A stretch of 64,000 nucleotides of DNA from Epithemia pelagica (lineage: Eukaryota > Bacillariophyta > Bacillariophyceae > Surirellales > Surirellaceae), in NCBI GenBank assembly GCA_946965045.2, contig OX337231.1, positions 2,914,001-2,978,000 on the forward strand. Direction: 5' to 3'. The stretch's first letter is position 1. Every line of letters begins with the position of its first letter. Shown piece after piece: positions 52,823-62,417 of the stretch. The notes below the pieces were generated by a model, which saw only the letters and a list, made by a program, of their open reading frames with translations, did not search any database and was not told the DNA's origin. Made by a program: the position numbers and the translations under genes.

Positions 52823-53574
52823 TCATGTGGATTTGCCAGATGCCTTTTGGACGTTTCTGAAGTTTACTCCTGTAACTTGACAAACTATGACATGCAAAGC
52901 TGAGATTGACATATGCATTGAAAGACAGGAAATAGCGAACGTAACTTACTGGACGGGTTGAGGTCAGAAAGATAATAAAGCTTGGATTTCCTGCGTTTCA
53001 TGTTCGTTCCTCTGTAGGCATAGTCCCTTTGCAAAATCGTGAGCGATCGAACCAAAGGAGAGTGAAGAGGGATTTTTCGCTCAACTGGCGAGCCCGAGAT
53101 GACATCACGAATCAGGATCGAATGGTCGATTCTCTTCTTGAAAATGCCAATAATGACTCCCCGTATTTTCTCCTTGTCTCTTGGGTTCGTTGTGTCGACA
53201 CCTCCCTGAAGAACGATTTCTAACTCTACCGCGTCTCCCACCCTGAAATTTTCCTCCCAAACTTTTGGAGTCTCTGCTTTCGCCTTGGCAATAGCTTCAT
53301 TCTGAAGTAGTTCATACAATTTGTTTGCTCTTTTCTTGGGAGATACAAATTTAGGAGTTTTGTACCGAGGTCGCTGACCGTGATGGCGAAATGAGTTTTT
53401 TGCAAAGCGGGGATCCGGCTCCTCTTCTACTTCCACAGGGGCACCTCGATCGATATCAAAGGCCGTGAACTTAAACTTGAACGAAGCAACAAGCGCTGCT
53501 TGGATGTTCAGCCGATCCAATGCTGCAGGCTTGATGGCTTGATTTCGAAGCCTTCCACAGAGAGTTCGCAGCAT
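52823..53574 (-). CDS. MRPL19: Mitochondrial ribosomal protein bL19m
   Basis: Start ATG at 53574. The main exon 52950-53574 has the L19 core: ENFRVGDAVELEIVLQGG, EKIRGVIIGIFKKRIDHS, ILIRDVISGSPVERKIPLHS and KRRKSKLYYLSDLNPS (compare bacterial F-x-x-G-D-x-V ... G-V-x-I ... V-E-R-x-F-P-L-H-S-P ... R-x-A-K-L-Y-Y-L-R). A GTAAGT donor follows the last of these, and a TTACAG acceptor 80 bp further leads to a 15-codon final exon (52823-52869), giving 223 aa. The second exon is inferred from phase and position only. The N-terminal 35 residues are basic/hydrophobic, a mitochondrial presequence. bL19 sits at the subunit interface of the large ribosomal subunit. Confidence 0.85.
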
Positions 53575-53973
53575 ATTTGACAAGCCTTATCTCTTTCGTG
53601 TGAGACTACAGAGTCTACGAATGTCAGCAAAAAAATATGGCAAGATGATTCTGGATTCTGGGTTTGTTCGGTGAAGACACCGCGGAAGACACAACAAAAG
53701 CATTCGGTAACCTGCCTTTGCTTTTGCTGTGTGGTGGAGAATTTTTTGGGTAGACAGACAGACCTCCATCGGACGAAAGCCAGACGATAGATATCCCAAA
53801 GATCCCCATCGCTCAAAGATCGAACTCATTCATCTGATGCCAACGACGTTACCAACGATGGAAGAATGCTGATTTGTTCGCAACTTGAGAGGCGCATAAA
53901 TAATAATAGAGCACAAGGATTACAAGTATCTGTCAATTGAGGGTTGCGCAGATCATGAGCGAGTAGTCAGAAA
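53575..53973. promoter_or_regulatory. Divergent upstream region (bL19m / kinase)
   Basis: About 400 bp between divergent start codons. A minus-strand open frame covers it without recognisable content. Confidence 0.4.
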
Positions 53974-55398
53974 ATGGAACGATTCATAGATGGGCGTTCA
54001 GAAGCCGAACTTTTGAAGCTGGCGGAACGTCAAACTGGAAAGAAGACAACTCCATCACACATCCTTCAGAATGAAGAGAAGGTTCCAACGTTTGTTCTTT
54101 CAGGCAAGTGCATGAGCCGTGATGAAGATCGTGTGGACACGCTCAATGCCAATGACTGATACTAATGTTCATGCAGAGCTTACAATAGGTGAAGAGATTG
54201 GACGAGGGGGGTTTTGCGTCGTGCATGACTTGACGAGAATCTCTCCATGTGCTGTTGTGGAAGGGAAAACTGAGAAGCACACTGGCAGTGGTTTCCTGAA
54301 AAATATCAGTAAGTCTGACAGGTAATTGAGTTTGAGCCCGTACTTGTTCTCAAGAACTCACGTTTCCTAGGACGGTCATTTGATAAGACTTTTGGCGGTT
54401 CAAGTCTTTCCAGGAATGTACAAAGTAATAATATTGACTTGTCAAAGGAGAAAGTGGACGAGCAACAAGATGACGATCATCACAGTCGTGCACGTTCTTA
54501 TCTAGCGTCCACTTGCACTCGACAAGGAGAACAGTCCCGTTATGTGATAAAAATGATACAGAAATCCTCGCGAAAGAAAGCTGAGGCATTCGTTCAAAGT
54601 GTTATGGATATAGCTCTAGAAGCTCGATACCTTGCGGTGCTCAAGCATCCTCACATTATCAGAATGAGAGCAATGTCTTCATACTCGCCGTTCTTAACGG
54701 GTCAGACATTCTTTAGTGTGCTGGACAAACTTAAAACGATTCTTTCTACAAGACTGCTGTCATGGAAGAAACAAATACCGAATCACTTCCTCTTCTGCTG
54801 CTTTGTGGAAGAACCAAAGGATTTCTGGATCGAACGAATGCTTGTTGCTTATTTCCTATCGTCGGCTTTGTCATACCTTCACAAGGCAAAAATAGTTTAT
54901 CGTGATCTCAAGCCTGACAATGTGGGTTTTGATTTTCGTGGAGATGTCAAGCTGTTTGATTTTGGTCTTGCACGTGAACTCCAGAGAAAGCTTCTTACCA
55001 ATGAAGGAACGTTTCTGTTGACTGGTGGAACTGGATTCCCACCGTACATGGCGCCGGAAGTTGCGCTTCACAAACCGTACAATGAGAGCTGCGATGTGTA
55101 TTCATTCAGTATGCTTTTATGGCAGGTGCTAAAGGTTGAGGTACCGTTTGGTGCCGAACTTGATGAACGCGTCTTCCTCAATGTTGTGGTGAAAGGAGGG
55201 GCCCGGCCAGTGGTAGAGACAAGGTGGCCAGATGCAATCAAACAATGCATAGAACTTGGGTGGAGCAAAAATATTCGTGAAAGGCCAAGTATGTCATGTG
55301 TCTCTGAGATATTGCACAGTAATATTGTTGACGAGATAAACCCAGAAGAAGAGGATCTGCTTCGAATATTACGACTCTTCGAGAAGAAGTACAACTGA
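53974..55398 (+). CDS. Serine/threonine protein kinase
   Basis: Three exons, 53974-54103, 54177-54308 and 54371-55398, give 429 aa. The first intron is GC-AG (GCAAGT donor, ATGCAG acceptor), the second GT-AG. Splicing restores LTIGEEIGRGGFCVVHDL (Gly loop, about 45-62). The loop-to-lysine spacing is long (over 60 residues, charged insert) before RYVIKMIQ (beta-3 Lys). The catalytic loop is VYRDLKPDNVGF (about 263-274), the DFG motif LFDFGLAREL, and the APE motif YMAPEVAL. A hydrophobic, Phe/Leu-rich insert follows the alpha-C region. All catalytic residues are present, so it is probably active. Subfamily not assignable; the tyrosine in YRD occurs in AGC-like and several protist kinases. Confidence 0.88.
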
Positions 55399-56061
55399 AA
55401 GGCTCTGAACGCCTCCTTTCACTATTTGGCGGCTTGTCGGTGAAAGATACTTTTTTACAACAATGCATATTCTTGTCATGTCTGACGGTGAGTAATAGCA
55501 AAGACAGTGTTTATGTGCTCTGAATTCAAGCTTCTTACTTCCTCATCAAATCCATCGATGAAGGTCGCGATTGTTGTTCACTGTGCTCGCGAGTAGACCG
55601 CACCACATATAAAGCTCCGTGTTGTTGTCAGCTGTGCTCTTGATTAGACGCCGAAACAAGCCCATTGTGATCTGTGATGGAAAAGATACGAACTCGGCTA
55701 TTGGGGTGCTTCGAAATCGCTCATCTTTGACTCTAGTAGCTCGCCTTGAAGATGGTTGGACCCCATTTCTCCATCGGCGTCATCGCATGGCCATCTACTC
55801 AGAAATGCTTTACAGAGCCCTATTGGATGACTTCTGCTGTCGAAGAAAGATAAAGACAGAGTTTCGTTCTGGGTGGACCTTTTCGTCTAAGCCATCGAGA
55901 TGAATGCCCAAACTGGGAGACAGTCATGAAGATGATCAATGTTCCAGAACTATGGCCATAATCAAGAAGGGAATCCGCTTTACCAGGGTGAAAAGGGAGG
56001 GAAGAGATACATGGCTTAGTTACTTCTAGAGGAGTAGGAGTAGGAGTATCATATATGGCTA
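55399..56061. other. Intergenic region leading to the mobile element
   Basis: About 660 bp after the kinase gene. Only short overlapping frames; the last 35 bp (56028-56061) match the start of the dispersed repeat whose second copy is at 62515-62644. Confidence 0.5.
56055..56061. repeat. Left target-site duplication, ATGGCTA
   Basis: Seven bases directly flanking the left end of the 56062-56639 element; the same seven bases follow its right end at 56640-56646, and occur once in the empty copy at 62531-62537. Confidence 0.85.
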
Positions 56062-56639
56062 CAAGGTTCCTCGTACGTCGCGTCAATGGATTTCCGTGGA
56101 CGTGACGGATTGACGGTGGACGTTGACGTAGACGTTGAGAGACGCTGAGAGACGTTGACAGCGGAGATGACTAGGATAGATACTTGCATTAATACACATC
56201 GTTGAAGCTATCCTTGTTACTGGTGCTAAAGACCCCTCCATCCTTCATTCTTATTGCCTCTTCCTTTGCCATACTATGCTTGATGACACCAAATAGGCGA
56301 TAGGCAGAGGAATGTCTTCTAGTGTCACGTGTGTATGTTGTTGATTGGCTAGTGAGTCCCGTCCGGACGTTTCAGTGTTGTGTAAGAGATCACGGGTTGG
56401 GGGGACAAATGCATCTGCATGCTGGTTACCTTGTCTATGATGAATAATTTACATCAGGATTGCTAAAACACACTTGAAATGAACGTAAGGAGTGGCATGG
56501 ATGGCAGTATATTAAAGGTAGGTTGCTGTTCTTCAACGTCGCGTCTACGTCAATAGATTTTGGGAGACGTGACGAGCTGACCCTGGTCACGTCACGTCCA
56601 ACGTCAAATACGTCACTTTACGTCGACCGAGGAACCTTG
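56062..56639. mobile_element. 578-bp non-autonomous DNA transposon (MITE-like)
   Basis: The ends are exact inverted repeats: CAAGGTTCCTCG at 56062-56073 and its reverse complement CGAGGAACCTTG at 56628-56639. They are flanked by a 7-bp direct duplication ATGGCTA. Inside both ends lie many ACGT/TGACG-type boxes, and a longer direct similarity (GTCAAT-GATTT...GACGTGACG) is near 56083-56108 and 56550-56573. No coding frame of significance exists, so mobility would need a transposase supplied in trans. The superfamily is unsettled: 7-bp duplications do not fit hAT (8) or Mutator (usually 9) exactly. Confidence 0.85.
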
Positions 56640-56646
56640 ATGGCTA
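56640..56646. repeat. Right target-site duplication, ATGGCTA
   Basis: Identical to the 7 bases left of the element. Confidence 0.85.
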
Positions 56647-57084
56647 TGTGGTAATGGTATCTCAGTTCTGGGTAGCAACAAGTCGCACTTGCGCAATCTC
56701 CGGGTCGCTTGATGACGCACTTACATTCACGTTTCACGTGCCATCAGATTGTTCTGGACTATGGACGCAACCCATGTCGCAGGTCGCAGGAGCGTTTTTG
56801 GAAAAATCGTCTGTCATTCTGACGCGTCAAAACAACATGAGGAGGCGAGGACTAGCTCCCGCACATAAGAAATTTTTTGCCCCAAACCTTAATCTAGGTG
56901 AACGATATGGATAGTCATGGGCACCAAGAAACGAATCAAATATATTGAAGTCACATACAATGAGCCCTATTTTCACTGACTTTTCGGCGGCGCTGTTTTG
57001 CATTTGGTGCGAAGGCAGAGTACCATAGGCTGTCGAGGGAGCAAGAGTCTCTCTGCGAATGTTCACTTGAGCAGAGATAACCCA

Positions 57085-58026
57085 ATGAACGAGAGCAGAG
57101 GATACCAAGAGAAAGGGTGTTCAGTAGAGGGGTCGGAAGAGGAAAAGAAAGAAGGCACCCCGCAGCAGCAAGGGAATCGCCGCAGCGCGAGTAGCTCGGC
57201 GACGAAAGGGCAGCCGAATCCTTTTGCGAGTGCGCAGGTTGATCTGCCTGCTGTCTTTGTCGGAAAGAAGTACGTTGATGAGAGCTCTTTCTTGAAGGAC
57301 TTGGAACCACACAGTGACCTTCGCATCGTTCTCAACGACCAGGGATACGCAGTCTGGCAAGAAATGCCGGGCGACGGGCATAACACCGGGATGGAAATTA
57401 TTGTCGAGACCTTTCAATCCTGGGCTGCGCGGACACAGTGTGGCGTCAAAGGGAAAGAAAACGTCAACATCCGTCTTACTCGCACCTTCAGCCCAAAACG
57501 AATAGGACGCGAACGACATCCAGATTACGCCCTCTATGGACCCGATCGATTGCTTGGAAAAGTTGTCCGTACTCATCAACTCGCGGGGGAAACAGTTCCA
57601 AAGCTGGAGAATCCTCACGTAGCCATTCAGTTTGGTTGGGCAAATGAGGACACCTACGAAACGTATGCGATCGACGATATGATGAACTATGCTGGGGTTG
57701 GAAAGTACAGTGCGCTCAAGCGCCCCGTAGTGGCATACCTCATTAAAGCCATGTGGAAGGGACAGCGGGGTGAATCCCCTCTTTATGGGTTTAACATCTA
57801 TGAGATCCGACCCGATGGACGCCGTCAAGATGTACAGCCAACGCTCTACCGTGTTGGCGTTGATGGGCAGGAGGAAGGTGTGCAGGTTGTGGTGGCCCCG
57901 GAAGATATGGGAGTGACTGTTACAGAAGACAATGAAGTTGAACCGTTTACGATTGACGTGCATGAAATCCGCCAGGTGATCGAGAGCGTGGGGTTGGGTG
58001 TGTTTGAACCAGAAGACACCGACTAA
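57085..58026 (+). CDS. PD-(D/E)XK (Uma2-like) putative nuclease-fold protein
   Basis: 313 aa from the first ATG in the frame (57085); upstream codons are open but start with TTG. Residues 1-55 are charged and low-complexity. The globular part has RHPDYALYGPDRLLG (about 143-157, the P-D motif) and, some 35 residues on, PHVAIQFGWANEDTYETYAI (about 177-196), in the place where Uma2-like proteins carry P-x-(V/L)-V-x-E-V-(G)-x-S. Here Glu is replaced by Gln. A strand VVAYLIKAMWKG and GFNIYEI follow. The fold assignment is by pattern only. Related Uma2-like proteins in protists and fungi often sit near mobile DNA, and this gene lies between a MITE and a transposase-like gene. If the Gln is real, nuclease activity is doubtful. 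Confidence 0.5.
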   Translation: MNESRGYQEKGCSVEGSEEEKKEGTPQQQGNRRSASSSATKGQPNPFASAQVDLPAVFVGKKYVDESSFLKDLEPHSDLRIVLNDQGYAVWQEMPGDGHNTGMEIIVETFQSWAARTQCGVKGKENVNIRLTRTFSPKRIGRERHPDYALYGPDRLLGKVVRTHQLAGETVPKLENPHVAIQFGWANEDTYETYAIDDMMNYAGVGKYSALKRPVVAYLIKAMWKGQRGESPLYGFNIYEIRPDGRRQDVQPTLYRVGVDGQEEGVQVVVAPEDMGVTVTEDNEVEPFTIDVHEIRQVIESVGLGVFEPEDTD

Positions 58027-58387
58027 AACGTGGCCTTAGCAGCAAGAAACTCCACCAGCAACGACACGTGAATCCAACGAGGGACAGTCAAGGAGTTTTC
58101 CGGTTCCGGCATCGTACCTAGTAGGGTAAAGGGGGGCGCATCGGGCACATCTCCCCCGTGCTTCATAAGAACAAAGGCATTACTACAAAAAGTACCCGGT
58201 GATATCTCTCACTACCTCTAATGCAGTCAAAATCGGTGCCCCTGAACGAGATTGCGAACCAAACGTCCAGCAGTTGCAAACTTTTGAGCCAAATCACCAA
58301 ACAGCGGCATCTTAAAGAAAAACCCATCCATCTGTACCCGACCCATGGGTGTCTTAAAGTACTGCTTATACGCAAATACCCCGTAGG

Positions 58388-58446
58388 AAAATAGGGGGGG
58401 AAAAGGCAGAGGAGAGGGGGAGAGAGAAGGAGAGAAGAAGGAGATT
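58388..58446 (+). repeat. Polypurine tract
   Basis: A stretch almost entirely G and A on the plus strand, with a run of seven G and repeated GGAGA units. Such tracts can form triplexes; no role is claimed. Confidence 0.7.
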
Positions 58447-58593
58447 CCGTAAGTCAGATTCCTTCATGAAATCGATCCGCGTATTGCTCGCAGTCTCACG
58501 TTTGTTTCCTCTGACGTATGAAATGTTCTAGGAAGCTCCAAACTTCCCTCAGAGGGGAGAAGGCACTTCCCCTCCAAAACGATTAAGCCCTTC

Positions 58594-58630
58594 ATGTCGT
58601 TTCAGCACCTTTTTGTTATTGAAACGACAT
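58594..58630. repeat. Inverted pair of ATGTCGTTTCA / TGAAACGACAT motifs (left of transposase-like gene)
   Basis: Exact 11-base inverted copies at 58594-58604 and 58620-58630. The same motif recurs right of the gene at 62418-62428. They could be terminal or subterminal transposase-binding sites. Confidence 0.6.
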
Positions 58631-58836
58631 TCTACACTGGTACAATCCTCCCGACCATCCGATGACCTTTCACGTGGTTCTACGTAGCATGTGATGAGGC
58701 GTATCCAGTCTGTGCTTCGCATCACAATTGGAACTGCTTGCACCTCGCACAAGATCTTGTCATAATTTTTTTTGCTACGATGTTACTCACTACGAATTTT
58801 TCTTTTTGTTGTTTGTCATGCAGGTATTCAGGTCAA

Positions 58837-61800
58837 TCAAGAGAATGAAGATGGTGCCTTGTTCAAGGCTCGTTTGGGGCAGCGTCGGTCATGGGGTGGA
58901 CGTCCTTTCCCTCGTTCTACGCAGTACTTCATGTACTTGACGCAACAGAACTGGGTTTGGACACGAGGTAGTGGTCCGAAGGGAGGAAAGGTGGGCATAC
59001 ATCTCGGGACGGATTGAAGACCACCCCAGCCATGGGGATTGCTGTGGAATGCAAAGGGGTATTGCTGTTGATCGGGGAGTGTTGTTGGCCGTTGCTGATT
59101 TTGCTTGTACGGGTTGACAGGTTGGTTTTTCTGTCTTGTTGTCGTTGTTGTTGTTGCCAATTGCAGTACCACCAACCCATTTGCTGTTGTTGCCATTGCA
59201 GGTGTGCTGTTTGCTGCATTTTGAGGCTCTTTGTGTTGTTGTTGATCCTGCACTGTCGCTGCTGATTGATTTGTTGCTGCCATCGTTGTTGCTGGTAAGG
59301 CTTCGCTGTTGTTTGTAACCTTTTGCTTTTTGTTGCTGGTGTTGTTCTCATCCAAATCGTCGCTCTCTTTTTCTTCTCCCTCTCTTTCCTTTCTCTTATT
59401 GCTACTGATTGCCTGTGCTTGTGCTGTTTCTTGTTGTTGTGTCTGTTGTTGTGTTTCTTGCCGTATCTGTTGTTGTGTTTCTGGCTGTGTCTGTGGTTGT
59501 TGTATTTTGGCTGGATTCTCCTCGCTAAAATGTTGTTGGATTTCATCTTCGACCTCTGACTCCTCCTCTGCCAAACCCAACAATGGAATGGACGTGTCAT
59601 GCGGCAACCTCTTCTTGTTGCTCGCACATTTTTGGCACTGGCATCGATCGTTGAGTGGATGCTTTGGAACTTGTTGCGTGATTTCTTTTCTCGTTTCCAG
59701 GTACTCGGAGAAAAACCGTTCTCCCGTATCTTCTGGAAGCTTCTCAACCTCTGGAAAGGGAGGACGAGAAGCTCCAGACATCGAGGCAAGTATATTGATC
59801 ATGTTTGTTTTGCATGCGTTACCAAAACTCACCACCATTTCCCATCCTGCAGGCACCACTGAACGTTCTTCTTGAGACTTCGTCATGATTCTCATCTTGT
59901 GACGAATTGCCCTGTTATACTGGGCCGTGCCTGCCAAATTCAAAGCATCTGCAAGAGTTTCTTGCATGCCACAGTTGGCAAAATGCGTCAAATTATCATG
60001 AAAGCTCTCGAGCTTACTCTCTCCTCTCAAAGGTACGTACTCCACTAGCTGGTTGCTTGATCTTGGTGATGGAGGTATCTCACGATACATTTTCTCCACG
60101 GGCAAGGGATCAGCAAGGAACTTTGCCTTCTCTTTACAGTTTTCCAGTGCTTGATGTGTTTTGGCCGTAAAAAGAGGTTGATTGGAGTGTGGATCCAATC
60201 GGCCTCGTGCTGGTGGCTTGCCAGGAGTGGAAGTGCACTTGTATTTGCACTTCCACTCCTCCAACTTGAGGACAATCGTATCGCCACCCTGAATAATCTT
60301 CCGTAAGTTCTTTGAGTACCTCTGTCGAAAGGTCTTGGTTCCCATCATTTCACTGATCTCTTCGTCTGTGTATTGTTTCTTGGAGCTTGATATGGTTCCA
60401 TTTTTCAAAGAACCAACAAGTTTCTCCAAGTCTTCAGGATGGTACTCGTAGATCGCATCCAACAAATCCTTCATGGCTATCCCAAAGTCAATGTGCCGTT
60501 GTCTGAGCGTCTTGGTTATCTTCTGTATGAAATGGAAAAGGCCAAGACGGCCCTCCAAGTCATCAACCAACAACAACCAAAAATCCTTGCCACAAGGCCA
60601 TGTGTCAGAGTACATGGCCTTGGGGCAAAACCCGGTACGTCTCAGCACTTGTTCCGCAGCATGTGCAAACTCGAGAGCTGATGTGTCGTGCACTAACACT
60701 GCACAAGCAATTTCTCCTGCCTCTGTTGCCATGGTCCACATTGCAGCTGCATTGAGGCGTCTTGGATAATTTTTCACTACCTGGTGGGTGTGGTCGTGAG
60801 CAAACATGTGCTGGCATCTAACCCCTTGAATCTCTCTTGTGTTTCTCTCGTTGTCAGACACTATCCAGGGTTGCCATTCGGAGCTTGCTCCATCATCATA
60901 TAGCTGGCGGATTGTCTCGCCTAAAGGTGGGTAGCGAACCAGAAACTCACCATCCTTTTGCACATAGTCTTCTGATTCTTTTCCTGTAGCAGCACAATAA
61001 GAATAGTACCTCATTGTCTTGTCTTCATAGCAGGTGTTGATTCCTTCATATAGCATCCGACTGATGTAATCCCCATTGCCATAGGTTACCATTGATGCTT
61101 CCATTATCCTCGTAGCATCTTTAGCTAGATGCGATGTTCCTCTAGCATACTTGGGTTCCACTGGGTAACACATAGCCATGTAGGGAGGCAGTCGTGCAAG
61201 CAATTCTCCATCATTCGCATAGAAGGCAGCCGAGCACCCGTCACACTTGTATCCCATAAGTATTGCATACTTTGGGGGACCAGACATGGCGAAAATGGGG
61301 AAAAGGGACTTGTTTTTTGAAAAGTTCGATCGCGTACGCTGGAGATTACCCCGGCAACGAGGACAACGCAAGTGGTTACTGGGGAAAAACAGCTCCCAAT
61401 CAACAACCAGGAGTTCCTGTCCCACAATCGAGTCGTACAAAGCACTCGTGTTGTCAGCAATGGGGGGTACAGTAACGGTCATATTAGTGAAGAAAGGTTT
61501 CAAATTCTCAACACAACGCTTAGAACCAAGGCACGTGTCGGTCACATAGCTCGCCAACGCATGCACAGCACGTGGGACATGCACCTCCGTAGGTACTGCT
61601 GTCACACGCATAATTACCTCAAACTTGAAATCTTCGGCTGTTGGAACATACGCGCCTTCCTCGCCACCAACGGTAGAACTTTCCGTTGCCATAGTCACAC
61701 TAGTAGATTCTGTGTTTTCATTTTCAGCCCCTCTCTTTGCGTTTTTTGACGTGCAATTGGGACGAGGTCGCATGAAAACGTCCACTGCCTCCTTCGTAAC

Positions 61801-62163
61801 ATTGGAGGCGGACAGTTTCTCACCACTGGTAAGTGGTTTGCGAATTGCTGCTGCATGGACAGCCTGGGCCTTTTCTGAGGCCACCACCTCTGCTCCTCTT
61901 CCATCGTTCATTCCCTTGCCCCTTGTTGTTGTGTTTTTGCTGCATCTGGGGTGGTGAGGGCGATGAGGGATGGCCATTCCTCTTGCCTTGGCCCTGCAGA
62001 TGGGGCAGTCGATGTCGGACTCAAAGACGACCGAAAGGTCCATCTTTCTCCAACCTGAACGCTTCTTCCAACTCTTCTTTGGCCAACGAGAGTACTGATT
62101 TCCGTATCGTTGCGACTGTGGCCCCATGGCCTTGGCCGCTGTGAATTGTGCTGCAGAACTCAT
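58837..62163 (-). CDS. Transposase-like protein with zinc-ribbon, RNase H-like and Gln-rich parts
   Basis: 1108 aa, single exon. Near the N terminus DCPICRAKARG plus an H/C series (IPHRPHHPRC) form a likely zinc site (about 50-80). A second zinc ribbon at about 262-310 has CPRCRGNL ... YKCDGCSAAFYAND followed by LLARLPPYMA. The core (about 430-650) reads MFAHDHTHQVVKNY (about 455) and MYSDTWPCGKDFW (about 517), then GRLGLFHFIQKITKTLRQRH; in eukaryotic DDE transposases D-x-T-H/F and (Y/F)-(S/T)-D mark the first two catalytic acids. The third (E) is not clear. The C-terminal third is Gln/Asn-rich with charged runs and ends in a CCVKYMKYC ... GRPPHDRRCPKR zinc-knuckle-like motif. The superfamily is not named with confidence. 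The intact frame implies recent activity or selection. Confidence 0.6.
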   Translation of the reverse strand: MSSAAQFTAAKAMGPQSQRYGNQYSRWPKKSWKKRSGWRKMDLSVVFESDIDCPICRAKARGMAIPHRPHHPRCSKNTTTRGKGMNDGRGAEVVASEKAQAVHAAAIRKPLTSGEKLSASNVTKEAVDVFMRPRPNCTSKNAKRGAENENTESTSVTMATESSTVGGEEGAYVPTAEDFKFEVIMRVTAVPTEVHVPRAVHALASYVTDTCLGSKRCVENLKPFFTNMTVTVPPIADNTSALYDSIVGQELLVVDWELFFPSNHLRCPRCRGNLQRTRSNFSKNKSLFPIFAMSGPPKYAILMGYKCDGCSAAFYANDGELLARLPPYMAMCYPVEPKYARGTSHLAKDATRIMEASMVTYGNGDYISRMLYEGINTCYEDKTMRYYSYCAATGKESEDYVQKDGEFLVRYPPLGETIRQLYDDGASSEWQPWIVSDNERNTREIQGVRCQHMFAHDHTHQVVKNYPRRLNAAAMWTMATEAGEIACAVLVHDTSALEFAHAAEQVLRRTGFCPKAMYSDTWPCGKDFWLLLVDDLEGRLGLFHFIQKITKTLRQRHIDFGIAMKDLLDAIYEYHPEDLEKLVGSLKNGTISSSKKQYTDEEISEMMGTKTFRQRYSKNLRKIIQGGDTIVLKLEEWKCKYKCTSTPGKPPARGRLDPHSNQPLFTAKTHQALENCKEKAKFLADPLPVEKMYREIPPSPRSSNQLVEYVPLRGESKLESFHDNLTHFANCGMQETLADALNLAGTAQYNRAIRHKMRIMTKSQEERSVVPAGWEMVVSFGNACKTNMINILASMSGASRPPFPEVEKLPEDTGERFFSEYLETRKEITQQVPKHPLNDRCQCQKCASNKKRLPHDTSIPLLGLAEEESEVEDEIQQHFSEENPAKIQQPQTQPETQQQIRQETQQQTQQQETAQAQAISSNKRKEREGEEKESDDLDENNTSNKKQKVTNNSEALPATTMAATNQSAATVQDQQQHKEPQNAANSTPAMATTANGLVVLQLATTTTTTRQKNQPVNPYKQNQQRPTTLPDQQQYPFAFHSNPHGWGGLQSVPRCMPTFPPFGPLPRVQTQFCCVKYMKYCVERGKGRPPHDRRCPKRALNKAPSSFS

Positions 62164-62212
62164 GATCTCTATTTGTTATTCTAACTTATTGAAGTGTATC
62201 CTCTTTTCCAGG

Positions 62213-62252
62213 CTTCTGACCATGCTCAAAAGGGTCATGAGATGGTCAGAAG
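62213..62252. repeat. Hairpin CTTCTGACCAT...ATGGTCAGAAG
   Basis: Exact 11-base arms, 50 bp upstream of the transposase-like start codon (minus strand). Confidence 0.75.
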
Positions 62253-62417
62253 AGGACTTGTCGCAATGGTCGACTTGGCCATGCCATGGGCGACCGTGAA
62301 GGACCGACCGGATCGGCTGATGGAATCTTCCCTCCATGTTTTTTGTCCGTGATTCGATGGGTTCCCGGGACACGGTAAGACACTTGTAACGACATTTGTT
62401 TCCTAAGTGATTTTTTG

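Larger units (their letters stand above)
56028..56748 (+). repeat. Dispersed repeat copy A (interrupted by a transposon)
   Basis: The two halves, 56028-56061 and 56640-56748, together match the intact copy at 62515-62644. Shared parts are TCTAGAGGAGTA...GTATCAT-TATGGCTA on the left and, on the right, a roughly 66-base block (about 56666-56731) with one mismatch by eye that starts TTCTGGGTAGCAACAAGTCG and ends CGCACTTACATTC. The transposon at 56062-56639 splits this copy at ATGGCTA. Confidence 0.8.
58027..58836. other. Region between nuclease-like and transposase-like genes
   Basis: About 810 bp between convergent genes. It contains a 55-bp purine-rich tract (58388-58446), and two AAACGACAT-type motifs in opposite orientation (58594-58604, 58620-58630) that may mark the left end of a transposon. 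No gene supported. Confidence 0.5.

Noticed and set aside
57121-57963. 280-codon minus-strand ORF opposite the Uma2-like gene
   Set aside because: Both strands are open. The plus strand was preferred for its P-D-Y-A-L and VAIQFGW pattern and charged low-complexity N terminus; the minus product looks random. Not fully excluded.
59014-59559. Plus-strand Leu/Cys-rich ORFs opposite the transposase-like C terminus
   Set aside because: Same artefact: antisense reading of Gln/Asn/Thr codons.
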